In this document: positions 1 through 6,182 of the stretch, piece by piece | How positions within the stretch are numbered: the stretch's first letter is position 1 | How the letters are laid out: each line of letters opens with the position of its first letter | From: Acidimicrobiaceae bacterium | GTDB lineage: Bacteria > Actinomycetota > Acidimicrobiia > Acidimicrobiales > RAAP-2 | Direction of reading: 5' to 3' | Assembly (NCBI GenBank): GCA_003152555.1 | Contig: PMAL01000122.1 | Location: 12,432 to 19,072, forward strand | Length of the DNA stretch: 6,641 nucleotides | Translations under genes and position numbers: made by a program | The notes under the pieces: model-generated | Databases searched by the model: none | Told to the model about the DNA's origin: nothing | Seen by the model: only the letters and a program-made list of their open reading frames with translations

Positions 1-861
1 GACCCCGGTTTCGGTCACACGCTGGGCAACTCGCTACGTCGCACGCTGCTATCGTCGATTCCCGGAGCCGCCGCCACGCGCGTCAAGTTTGACGCTGTGT
101 TGCACGAGTTCGGCGTCATCGAGGGCGTGAAGGAAGACGTCCAGGACATCTGCCTGAACTTGAAGGACCTGCTGCTCATCGTGCACTCCGACGAGCCCGT
201 GACGTTGCGCCTCGACAAGCGCAGCGAGGGTCCCGCCACCGCGGCCGACCTGTCGACCACGGCGGACGTTGAGATCTTGAACGGCGACCTGCACCTCGCC
301 TATTTGACCAACCCGCGCAGCGTGCTCAGCTTCGAGCTGACCGTCGAGCGCGGCAAGGGTTACGTCGGGGCCGAGGGCAACAAGGGCTCGTCGACGATCG
401 GTGTCATTCCGCTCGACGCCATCTTCACCCCCGTGCGCCGCGTCAGTTTCGAGATCGAGCCCGTTCGTGTCGAGCAATCCAAGGACTTCGATCGCCTGGT
501 CATCGACATCGAGACCGACGGCTCCATCAGTCCTCGTGAGGCTTTGGCGTCAGCCGGTAAGACCCTGGGCTCCCTCGTGGGGCTCATTGGCAACTTCGAC
601 GACGAGGCTCCGGCCTTGGAGTTGGGTGACGTGGGTTCGGCCCAGGCCGCCGCGAGCGAACTCGACATCCGCATCGAAGAGTTGGGGCTCACCGAGCGCT
701 CGCGCAACTGCTTGAAGCGCGCCGGCATCAATACGATTGCCCAGCTCGTCAACGCAACGGAGCGCGACCTCACGTCGATTACCAACTTCGGCGCGACCTC
801 GCTGAAAGACGTCAACGACCGCCTCGAAGAGCGCGGTCTCTCGCTGCGAATCGAGGACTAG
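1..861 (+). CDS. rpoA: DNA-directed RNA polymerase subunit alpha (5' truncated)
   Basis: This is the alpha subunit of RNA polymerase, which dimerises to nucleate assembly of beta and beta' and contacts promoter UP elements and activators. The frame is open from base 1, so the start lies upstream; compared with E. coli alpha about 33-36 residues are missing, leaving 286. The N-terminal domain is clear: GFGHTLGNSLRRTLLSS at in-window residues 4-20 is the dimerisation and assembly segment, followed by VLHEFGVIEGVKEDV. A variable linker spans roughly residues 196-222. The C-terminal domain follows, with R233, N236 and C237 matching E. coli R265, N268 and C269, and a final helix-hairpin-helix segment NFGATSLKDV. 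The position of E. coli K298 is threonine (nt 796-798), which is unusual. The protein ends at LSLRIED with no acidic tail. rplQ follows after 2 nt, the standard arrangement. Identification is secure. Confidence 0.98.
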   Translation, partial: DPGFGHTLGNSLRRTLLSSIPGAAATRVKFDAVLHEFGVIEGVKEDVQDICLNLKDLLLIVHSDEPVTLRLDKRSEGPATAADLSTTADVEILNGDLHLAYLTNPRSVLSFELTVERGKGYVGAEGNKGSSTIGVIPLDAIFTPVRRVSFEIEPVRVEQSKDFDRLVIDIETDGSISPREALASAGKTLGSLVGLIGNFDDEAPALELGDVGSAQAAASELDIRIEELGLTERSRNCLKRAGINTIAQLVNATERDLTSITNFGATSLKDVNDRLEERGLSLRIED

Positions 862-863
862 TC

Positions 864-1226
864 ATGCGCGGTACCCCAACGAAGGGCAAGCGATTTGGTG
901 GCAGTAGCGCGCACCAGAAAGCCATGATGGGCAACCTCGTGGCGTCCATGATCGCGGCGGAATCGATCGTGACGACCGAAGCCAAGGCCAAAGCACTGCG
1001 ACCAATCGTCGAAAAGGTGGTCACCGCGGCGAAGAACTCTCCCGAGGGTTCCGTGCACGCGCAGCGCCGCGTCGTGGCCTTCATTCGTGACAAGGACATG
1101 ACGCACAAGCTCTTTGTCGAGATTGCTCCGCGCTACAGCGACCGTCCCGGCGGCTACACGCGGATCCTGAAGCTCGGGCCGCGCCAGGGCGACAACGCTC
1201 CGATGGCGCGCATTGAGTTCGTTTGA
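864..1226 (+). CDS. rplQ: 50S ribosomal protein L17
   Basis: L17 is a large-subunit protein that binds 23S rRNA near the exit of the peptide tunnel. The 120-residue product has the family's usual length and its landmarks: the N-terminal TPTKGKRFGGSSAHQKAMM (residues 4-22), the TTEAKAKALRPIVEK block (37-51) and the C-terminal EIAPRYSDRPGGYTRILKLG segment (86-105) followed by GDNAPMA. The ATG start is supported by a GAGGA ribosome binding site at 853-857, inside the end of rpoA, 6 nt upstream. The gene lies 2 nt after rpoA and its last 14 nt overlap truA, so it is expected to be co-transcribed with both. The long actinobacterial C-terminal extension seen in some L17 proteins is absent. Confidence 0.98.
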   Translation: MRGTPTKGKRFGGSSAHQKAMMGNLVASMIAAESIVTTEAKAKALRPIVEKVVTAAKNSPEGSVHAQRRVVAFIRDKDMTHKLFVEIAPRYSDRPGGYTRILKLGPRQGDNAPMARIEFV

Positions 1227-2082
1227 TCGCTCGCTAGGCGCCACCCAACGGTGGCGGCTCGACGTTGCCTATGACGGCAACGGCCTGAGCGGCTTCGCCT
1301 ACCAGCCCGAGACGGTCACCGTCGTAGGGCTACTGCGCGAAACGCTGGCGCGCACCTTGCGCCTTGCGCAAGAACCTGACGTGGTGGGAGCGGGCCGCAC
1401 CGACGCCGGTGTCCACGCCTTCGCCCAAGTGGTGCACGTCGACCTGCCGACGGTGTTCTTTGAGAACGATCGTGGTCCCGACGTCGGCCGCCTGCTGTAT
1501 TCGCTCAACAAGCAACTCGCCGGACGTATTCGGATCCTTAAGGCCCAGCCGGTTAGCGATGAGTTTCACGCCCGCTACTCGGCGACCTGGCGCGCCTACC
1601 GCTACCTGGTGCTCGAAGATCTGCCGCCGGCGCTCAATGTCACCAGCGCCTGGTCCTGGACCACGCCCGGACCGATTGACGTCGAGGCCATGAACCGCTG
1701 TGGCACGGACATCCTCGGTACCCACGACTTTCGCGCCTTCTGTCGCCGTCCCACTAATTCGCTCACCAGTGAGCCGCTGTTACGCGAAGTCCTCGACGTT
1801 CACTGGCAGCGCGTTGATGACGAGTGGGGCATCACTCCCACGGGATCGCCGGCGTTGCGCCTTTCAATCAGGGCCCAGTCCTTCTGTCACACCATGGTTC
1901 GCAGCTTGGTGTCAACAATGGTCGCGATTGGTCAGGGAACGCTGAGCGAAAACACCATTAAAGGGCGCCTGGAGAGCCTGGAGCGCGACCATTTACCGGC
2001 ACCGGCTCCTCCCGGGGGATTGGCGCTCATCGGGGTCGGATACGAAGAATTTGCTGGAGGGCCCTCAGGTTTTGTAAGGTAG
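1213..2082 (+). CDS. truA: tRNA pseudouridine(38-40) synthase TruA
   Basis: TruA converts uridines 38-40 in the anticodon stem-loop of many tRNAs to pseudouridine. The 289-residue protein carries the catalytic motif GAGRTDAGVHAFAQ, with catalytic aspartate D64. It also has the FHARYSATWRAYRY segment (residues 119-131) with the conserved active-site tyrosine, and SFCHTMVRSLV (223-233) near the C-terminal active-site strand. The start is TTG at 1213: an in-frame stop sits at 1168-1170, and no other ATG, GTG or TTG occurs before the conserved WRLDVAYDG, so TTG is effectively the only choice. No Shine-Dalgarno is visible, so initiation probably depends on ribosomes finishing rplQ, whose stop is 11 nt inside this gene. 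The N-terminal GFAYQPETVTVVG departs from the common GW..Q....RTVQG form. The last codons overlap a promoter candidate for rplM. Confidence 0.95.
   Translation: MSSFDRSLGATQRWRLDVAYDGNGLSGFAYQPETVTVVGLLRETLARTLRLAQEPDVVGAGRTDAGVHAFAQVVHVDLPTVFFENDRGPDVGRLLYSLNKQLAGRIRILKAQPVSDEFHARYSATWRAYRYLVLEDLPPALNVTSAWSWTTPGPIDVEAMNRCGTDILGTHDFRAFCRRPTNSLTSEPLLREVLDVHWQRVDDEWGITPTGSPALRLSIRAQSFCHTMVRSLVSTMVAIGQGTLSENTIKGRLESLERDHLPAPAPPGGLALIGVGYEEFAGGPSGFVR
2051..2080 (+). promoter_or_regulatory. Candidate promoter for rplM-rpsI inside the 3' end of truA
   Basis: A TTGCTG -35-like hexamer at 2051-2056 is separated by 18 nt from TAAGGT at 2075-2080, which fits the actinobacterial -10 pattern TAnnnT. Transcription would begin near 2086-2087, just before the leader hairpin. 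It would give the ribosomal pair and downstream genes expression independent of rpoA. Only the motif is seen; its activity is inferred. Confidence 0.4.
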
Positions 2083-2090
2083 AGAGTCCC

Positions 2091-2120
2091 TTAGTAGTCG
2101 TCTGGCGATGACTGAACTAA
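2091..2120 (+). promoter_or_regulatory. Bulged hairpin in the rplM leader, possible ribosomal-protein leader
   Basis: Positions 2091-2095 (TTAGT) pair with 2116-2120 (ACTAA), and 2096-2102 pair with 2107-2113 including one G-U pair. This gives a 12-bp stem with a two-base GA bulge at 2114-2115 and a UGGC loop at 2103-2106. It lies outside coding sequence, 21 nt before the rplM start. No U-run follows, so it is not an intrinsic terminator. Structured leaders that bind L13 and control rplM-rpsI are known in other bacteria; a similar role here is inference. The CCTT at 2089-2092, at its foot, can pair with AAGG at 2131-2134 in the ribosome binding site. Confidence 0.55.
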
Positions 2121-2130
2121 AGAAACGCCG

Positions 2131-2137
2131 AAGGAAG
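2131..2137 (+). promoter_or_regulatory. Ribosome binding site of rplM
   Basis: AAGGAAG lies 4 nt before the GTG at 2142 and supports that start. It is purine-rich and sits just after the leader hairpin, so structure in the leader could hide or expose it. Confidence 0.65.
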
Positions 2138-2141
2138 AGTT

Positions 2142-2588
2142 GTGCGCACCTATACACCAAAGGTCAATGAGATTACCCGTGACTGGCTGGTCCTCGACGC
2201 CGAGGGCCTCGTGCTCGGACGTCTCGCCACGGTCGCCGCGTCACTGCTGCGCGGCAAGCACCGCACCTTCTTCGCCCCCCACGTCGACACCGGTGACTAC
2301 GTGATCATCATCAACGCCGACAAGGTCGTCGTCACGGCCAACAAGGCCAAGCAGAACTTTCACTATCACCACTCGGGCTATCCCGGCGGATTGCGCGCCA
2401 CGTCATGGGAGAGTTTGATGCAAGAGGACCCCGCGTCATTGGTCTTCGAAGCGGTCAAGGGCATGGTCCCGAAGAATCGTCTGGGTCGCGCCCAGATGGA
2501 CAAGCTCTTTGTCTACGCCGGTGCAGAACATCCGCACGCCGCGCAGCAACCCGTGAAGTACGACACGTCGGCAATTCGCCGCGCGTAA
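2142..2588 (+). CDS. rplM: 50S ribosomal protein L13
   Basis: L13 is an early-assembling large-subunit protein that binds 23S rRNA. The 148-residue product has the family's usual size. Its landmarks are MRTYTPK at the start, the VLDAEGLVLGRLATVAASLLRGKH block (residues 17-40), GDYVIIINADKV (51-62), HSGYPGG (77-83), KGMVPKNRLGR (106-116) and HPHAAQQP (130-137). The GTG start gives the conserved MRTY amino end and has the ribosome binding site at 2131-2137. rpsI follows after 14 nt, the almost universal L13-S9 pairing. The 59-nt region before it, with a promoter candidate and hairpin, suggests that expression can start here independently of the rpoA unit. In some bacteria L13 represses its own mRNA, which would fit that hairpin. 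Confidence 0.98.
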   Translation: MRTYTPKVNEITRDWLVLDAEGLVLGRLATVAASLLRGKHRTFFAPHVDTGDYVIIINADKVVVTANKAKQNFHYHHSGYPGGLRATSWESLMQEDPASLVFEAVKGMVPKNRLGRAQMDKLFVYAGAEHPHAAQQPVKYDTSAIRRA

Positions 2589-2589
2589 G

Positions 2590-2594
2590 AGGAG
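2590..2594 (+). promoter_or_regulatory. Ribosome binding site fixing the rpsI start
   Basis: AGGAG sits 8 nt before the GTG at 2603. The same reading frame stays open upstream to about 2405 through rplM, so this site is what places the true start at 2603. It matches the consensus well. Confidence 0.8.
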
Positions 2595-2602
2595 AACAGT
2601 CC

Positions 2603-2995
2603 GTGTCATCACCGCTCACTCAAACCACTGGTCGACGCAAGGAAGCGGTCGCTCGCGTGCGCCTGCGTCCCGGCACCGGCACGATCACCATCAACGCTCG
2701 GGCCTTCGACAATTACTTCACCTCCGCGACGCACCGTCAAATGGTGATGGAGCCGCTTCGCCTCATTGACGCCCAGCAGACCTACGACATTGACGCCACC
2801 ATCGAAGGCGGCGGCGTGGCCGGTCAGGCCGGCGCACTGCGTCTAGGAATTTCTCGTTCATTGCTCGAGTTGGATGAGGCGGTGCGTCCGGTGCTGAAGA
2901 AGGCCGGGCTGCTCACGCGCGACTCTCGCAAGAAAGAGACCAAGAAGTACGGCCTCAAGAAGGCACGTAAGGCTCCCCAGTACTCGAAGCGTTAA
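2603..2995 (+). CDS. rpsI: 30S ribosomal protein S9
   Basis: S9 is a small-subunit head protein whose C-terminal tail reaches into the P site and contacts the initiator tRNA. The 130-residue product shows GRRKEAVARVRLRPGTGTITIN (residues 10-31), the GGGVAGQAGALRLGISRSLL segment (69-88), LTRDSRKKETKKYGLKKARK and the invariant tail SKR (128-130). The GTG start is chosen for its AGGAG site; it leaves only about nine residues before the conserved core. Many Actinomycetia have a longer N-terminal extension on S9, which is missing here. The stop codon TAA overlaps the ATG of glmM by one base, so ribosomes finishing S9 can continue into a cell-wall gene. Confidence 0.98.
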   Translation: MSSPLTQTTGRRKEAVARVRLRPGTGTITINARAFDNYFTSATHRQMVMEPLRLIDAQQTYDIDATIEGGGVAGQAGALRLGISRSLLELDEAVRPVLKKAGLLTRDSRKKETKKYGLKKARKAPQYSKR

Positions 2996-4293
2996 TGGAC
3001 ATGCCCGTGTCCTTCGGCACGGACGGCATTCGCGGGCGAGCCGACGACGAAGTTACGGTCGACCTGGCGTATCGCCTCGGACGCGCCGTCGCCAGTGTCT
3101 TCCGTGTGCCGGTCTTCGTTGGTTACGACACCCGCGAGAGTTCGCCGCCACTCGCCGCCGCGGTCTTGGCGGGGCTGGGCGACGGTGGCGCTACGGCCAG
3201 CAACCTCGGCTACTTCACCACGCCCGGTGTGGCGGTCATCGCCCAACAGCGCGGTGGGGTTGGCGTCATTGTGTCGGCCTCGCACAATCCCTACTACGAC
3301 AACGGCCTCAAAGTCCTCGGTCTGGGCGGCACGAAACTCGACCACGCTACCGAGGATGCCGTCACCCGCGCCCTCAACGAAGCGGGCCCGTCGCCACACT
3401 CGTCCTACGACGAGTTGCCCATTGACCAGTCCGCGGAGCACGACTACGCCGCGCATCTGCGTTCGCTGGTGCCGAGGGACCTCTCCTCCTTGCATTTGGT
3501 GATTGACTGCGCCAATGGCGCCGCGTCGCACGTGGCCTACGAGCTCTTCGCCGCCACCGGCGCGCAGCTCACCATGTTGCACAACACGCCCAATGGTCGC
3601 AACATCAACGAACAGTGCGGTTCAACCCATCCCGAAGACCTCGTCAAACACGTGCTCGAGTTGGGCGCTGACCTGGGACTCGCGTTCGACGGGGACGCCG
3701 ATCGCCTGATCTCGGTGGACGCGCAGGGTGCGGTGCGCGACGGCGATGACCTGATGACGCTTTTCGCGCTGGACTTCTTGTCGCGTGACCAACTGGGTGG
3801 CGGGCTCGTCGTCACGTCGATGAGCAACCTCGGGCTGCATAGGGCGCTGACCAGGAGCGGCATAAAAATCGTCGAGACCGACGTGGGCGACCGCAACGTG
3901 CTGATTGCGCTCGAGGAGAACTCGTGGCCCTTCGGCGGCGAGCAGTCCGGTCACTTGATTTTTCGCGAGTTGGCACCGACGGGCGACGGTCTGCTCACGG
4001 GACTGCTGTTGTGCGATCTGGTGGTGCGCAACGGTCCGCTCGCGATGCAGGCCGACGAGGCGTGGCACCGCGTCCCTCAAGCTCTCATCAACGTCGCTCG
4101 TGAGTCCTACGACGACAACACGGTGCGCGCGTTGTTTGAGAAGTTACGCCTCGGATACGGTGTCGAGAGCGCGGACGTGAGGTTACTTATTCGTCCTTCG
4201 GGCACGGAACCGGTGGTGCGCATCATGATCGAGGCGCTTAACGGTGCCTTCGTCGATGAGTTCGTGACGCGTCTTCGCTCGCTCTCCGTATAA
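2995..4293 (+). CDS. glmM: Phosphoglucosamine mutase
   Basis: GlmM interconverts glucosamine-6-phosphate and glucosamine-1-phosphate on the route to UDP-GlcNAc for peptidoglycan. The 432-residue protein is slightly shorter than the usual 445 or so but has every active-site element. These are FGTDGIRG near the start, the phosphoserine loop SASHNP with S96, the magnesium loop DGDADR (D232, D234, D236), the sugar loop GGEQSGH (314-320) and the phosphate-binding RPSGTEP beginning at R400. The ATG at 2995 overlaps the rpsI stop (TAATG); a second ATG at 3001 would remove two residues and cannot be excluded. VGDRNVL replaces the common VGDRYVL. No strong Shine-Dalgarno precedes it, so translational coupling to rpsI is likely. 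glmS, the preceding step in the pathway, lies 47 nt downstream. Confidence 0.97.
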   Translation: MDMPVSFGTDGIRGRADDEVTVDLAYRLGRAVASVFRVPVFVGYDTRESSPPLAAAVLAGLGDGGATASNLGYFTTPGVAVIAQQRGGVGVIVSASHNPYYDNGLKVLGLGGTKLDHATEDAVTRALNEAGPSPHSSYDELPIDQSAEHDYAAHLRSLVPRDLSSLHLVIDCANGAASHVAYELFAATGAQLTMLHNTPNGRNINEQCGSTHPEDLVKHVLELGADLGLAFDGDADRLISVDAQGAVRDGDDLMTLFALDFLSRDQLGGGLVVTSMSNLGLHRALTRSGIKIVETDVGDRNVLIALEENSWPFGGEQSGHLIFRELAPTGDGLLTGLLLCDLVVRNGPLAMQADEAWHRVPQALINVARESYDDNTVRALFEKLRLGYGVESADVRLLIRPSGTEPVVRIMIEALNGAFVDEFVTRLRSLSV

Positions 4294-4308
4294 AAGTCCA
4301 TCACTTAA

Positions 4309-4324
4309 GGGGAAAACCGACCCC
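4309..4324 (+). other. Small G4/C4 inverted repeat between glmM and glmS
   Basis: GGGG at 4309-4312 can pair with CCCC at 4321-4324 around an 8-nt loop. The stem is only 4 bp and no U-run follows, so it is not a convincing terminator. It may be chance, or it may mildly shape the transcript ahead of glmS. Confidence 0.2.
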
Positions 4325-4328
4325 CGAG

Positions 4329-4334
4329 TAGGAT
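4329..4334 (+). promoter_or_regulatory. TAGGAT element before glmS: -10 box or ribosome binding site
   Basis: TAGGAT fits the actinobacterial -10 form TAnnnT and ends 6 nt before the glmS ATG, so transcription could begin at or next to the ATG and give a leaderless mRNA. The best upstream match to a -35 is the weak TTAAGG at 4305-4310, 18 nt away. The same bases contain AGGA, which could act as a Shine-Dalgarno 7 nt from the ATG on a read-through transcript. Sequence alone cannot separate the two roles. Confidence 0.4.
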
Positions 4335-4340
4335 GGCACC

Positions 4341-6182
4341 ATGTGCGGCATCATCGGGGTCGTAGGATCCTCCGACACTCTGGCGACACTTCTCGAAGGC
4401 CTCGCGCGCTTGGAGTATCGCGGTTACGACTCCGCGGGAATCGCGCTGGTGCGTCCCGGACAGACCTGGCGGGCGCGCTGCGCCGCCGGCACCGAATCGG
4501 TCGCGGCCTTGCGTATTGAGTGTGAGCGCGCACCCAGTGGCTTTAGTTCGGGCATTGGCCACACCCGTTGGGCCACGCACGGCGCACCGGAAGTGGCAAA
4601 CGCCCACCCCCACCTCGACTGCTCGGGCAACATCGCCATCATTCATAACGGCATCATTGAAAATCACACCGAACTGCAAGTCGAGCTCGAAGCCAGGGGC
4701 CACACCTTCACCTCGGTGACTGACTCCGAGGTGCTTGCCCACCTGATTGAAGAGTCCCGCTCCCAGGGTCTCGAGCTGCTCGACGCGGTGCGCGCGAGCC
4801 TAAAACTCGTGCGCGGCGCCTTCGCGCTCGCCGCCATGGACGCGGGTGAACCGGATGTGATCGTCGCGGCGCGCCGGATTTCGCCGCTCGTCGTGGGAAC
4901 TGCGGCCGGTGTTACCTACCTCGCGAGCGACGTCCCAGCGATTCTCGACCGCGCGACCGCGTTCTATGCCGTGAACGACGACGAAGTGGTGCGACTGGGA
5001 CCAGAAGGCTTTCGCGCGGTGGATCTTGACGGTGCGCCGGTGCGGCTGCACCAATTGTCAATTGAGTGGGACTTAGAGACCGCGCAAAAGGGCGGCAACG
5101 ACGACTTCATCACCAAGGAGATCAACGAGCAGCCCGACGCGCTGCGCGACACGTTGATGGATCGCCGCCGTCCCGACGGGACGATTACCTTTGACGAACT
5201 GCGCATCAGCGACGACGAACTGCGTGAGGTGAAGCGAGTGGTGCTGGTCGCCGCTGGTACTTCGCATCACGCGGCGTTGGTGGCCAAGTACGCCATTGAG
5301 CGTTGGGCACGCTTAAGCGTGGACGTCGACATTTCGAGTGAGTACCGCTATCGCGACCCCGTGGTCGAAATCGGCACCCTGGTCATTGGCGTCTCCCAGA
5401 GCGGAGAGACGATTGACACCATCATGGCAACGCGCGAAGCCCAGCGACGCGGGGCGCGAGTGGTGGCGATTTCCAATATCGTCGACTCGTCAATGGCCCG
5501 TGAGGCGAGCGCGGTCATCTACACGCGCGCGGGACTGGAGGTGTCGGTGGCCTCCACCAAGTCCTACGTGGCCCAGATCGCGGCACTGGAGCTGCTGGCC
5601 CTGCGCCTCGCGCAGCTGCGCGGCACTTTGGACCCGTCGGACATTGACGCCTTCTTCCATGGGCTCAACGCCGTGGGCGCCCAGGTCGCAACCGCACTCG
5701 AGCGGCGCGGTCACGTCGAAGACGTGGCCAAGCAACTCATTGGCGCTCACGATTTCTTCTTTATTGGCCGACACCTGGGATTTCCCACCGCGATGGAAGG
5801 CGCCCTGAAACTGAAGGAACTTTCCTACCTGCACGCTGAGGGATACCCCGGCGGTGAACTCAAGCACGGCCCGCTCGCCTTGATCGAGCCCGGCGTGGTG
5901 GTGGTCGCCGTGGCGACGGACCTCGTGATGCACGAGAAGATCCTTTCGAACTTAGCCGAGGTGAAGGCCCGCGGCGCAACGGTGGTCGCGGTCGCGACGG
6001 ATGACGACGACGCCATTGCGGCGGTGGCTGACTACGTGCTGCGCGTGCCCGCCACTGAGCCGATGTTCAGCCCCATGGTCGACGTGGTGCCGCTGCAGAT
6101 CTTTGCCTATTCCATGGCGCGGGGGCTGGGCCGCAACGTGGACCGTCCGCGCAACCTCGCCAAGACCGTGACGGTTGAGTAG
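4341..6182 (+). CDS. glmS: Glutamine--fructose-6-phosphate aminotransferase (isomerizing)
   Basis: GlmS makes glucosamine-6-phosphate from fructose-6-phosphate and glutamine, the committed step to UDP-GlcNAc. The 613-residue protein has the family's usual length. The N-terminal class II glutaminase domain (about 2-220) begins MCGIIGVVG, so Cys2 becomes the nucleophile after Met removal; it contains GHTRWATHG (R76, W77), HNG at 102-104 and TDSEVL with D128. Two SIS domains follow, with AAGTS (304-308), SQSGE (352-356), TKSY (406-409), the isomerase residues K490 and E493 in LKLKE, H509 in ELKHGPLAL, and K608 in the C-terminal PRNLAKTVTVE. The common ACGTS is AAGTS here. The ATG is fixed by the Cys2 requirement. 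acpS begins in a one-base overlap (TAGTG). Confidence 0.98.
   Translation: MCGIIGVVGSSDTLATLLEGLARLEYRGYDSAGIALVRPGQTWRARCAAGTESVAALRIECERAPSGFSSGIGHTRWATHGAPEVANAHPHLDCSGNIAIIHNGIIENHTELQVELEARGHTFTSVTDSEVLAHLIEESRSQGLELLDAVRASLKLVRGAFALAAMDAGEPDVIVAARRISPLVVGTAAGVTYLASDVPAILDRATAFYAVNDDEVVRLGPEGFRAVDLDGAPVRLHQLSIEWDLETAQKGGNDDFITKEINEQPDALRDTLMDRRRPDGTITFDELRISDDELREVKRVVLVAAGTSHHAALVAKYAIERWARLSVDVDISSEYRYRDPVVEIGTLVIGVSQSGETIDTIMATREAQRRGARVVAISNIVDSSMAREASAVIYTRAGLEVSVASTKSYVAQIAALELLALRLAQLRGTLDPSDIDAFFHGLNAVGAQVATALERRGHVEDVAKQLIGAHDFFFIGRHLGFPTAMEGALKLKELSYLHAEGYPGGELKHGPLALIEPGVVVVAVATDLVMHEKILSNLAEVKARGATVVAVATDDDDAIAAVADYVLRVPATEPMFSPMVDVVPLQIFAYSMARGLGRNVDRPRNLAKTVTVE

Noticed and set aside
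1155..1540. Repeated CGGATCC motifs in rplQ and truA as possible regulatory repeats
   Set aside because: Both copies encode arginine-isoleucine-leucine in conserved protein segments, so chance codon use explains them.
2091..2120. Intrinsic terminator between truA and rplM
   Set aside because: The hairpin is not followed by a U-run and the stem is not GC-rich; it fits a leader structure better.
2103..2129. Pseudoknot between the leader hairpin loop (GGC 2104-2106) and GCC at 2127-2129
   Set aside because: Only 3-4 pairs, and the connecting 5 nt (2121-2125) look too short to span a 12-bp stem.
2405..2602. Long N-terminal extension of S9 starting inside rplM
   Set aside because: The frame is open only as a shadow of rplM; the AGGAG site and family length place the start at 2603.
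3622..4080. Minus-strand open frame of 152 codons opposite glmM, and similar ones opposite rpoA, truA, rpsI-glmM and glmS
   Set aside because: Long antisense frames are expected in GC-rich coding DNA; their translations have no recognisable motif, and the plus-strand genes are certain.
4289..4294. TATAAA as a -10 box for glmS
   Set aside because: It is close to consensus but spans the glmM stop codon and has no reasonable -35 at 16-19 nt; kept only as a weak possibility.
4294..4340. glmS ribozyme ahead of glmS
   Set aside because: The gap is 47 nt, far shorter than the ribozyme, which is known mainly from Firmicutes, and nothing resembling its core is visible.
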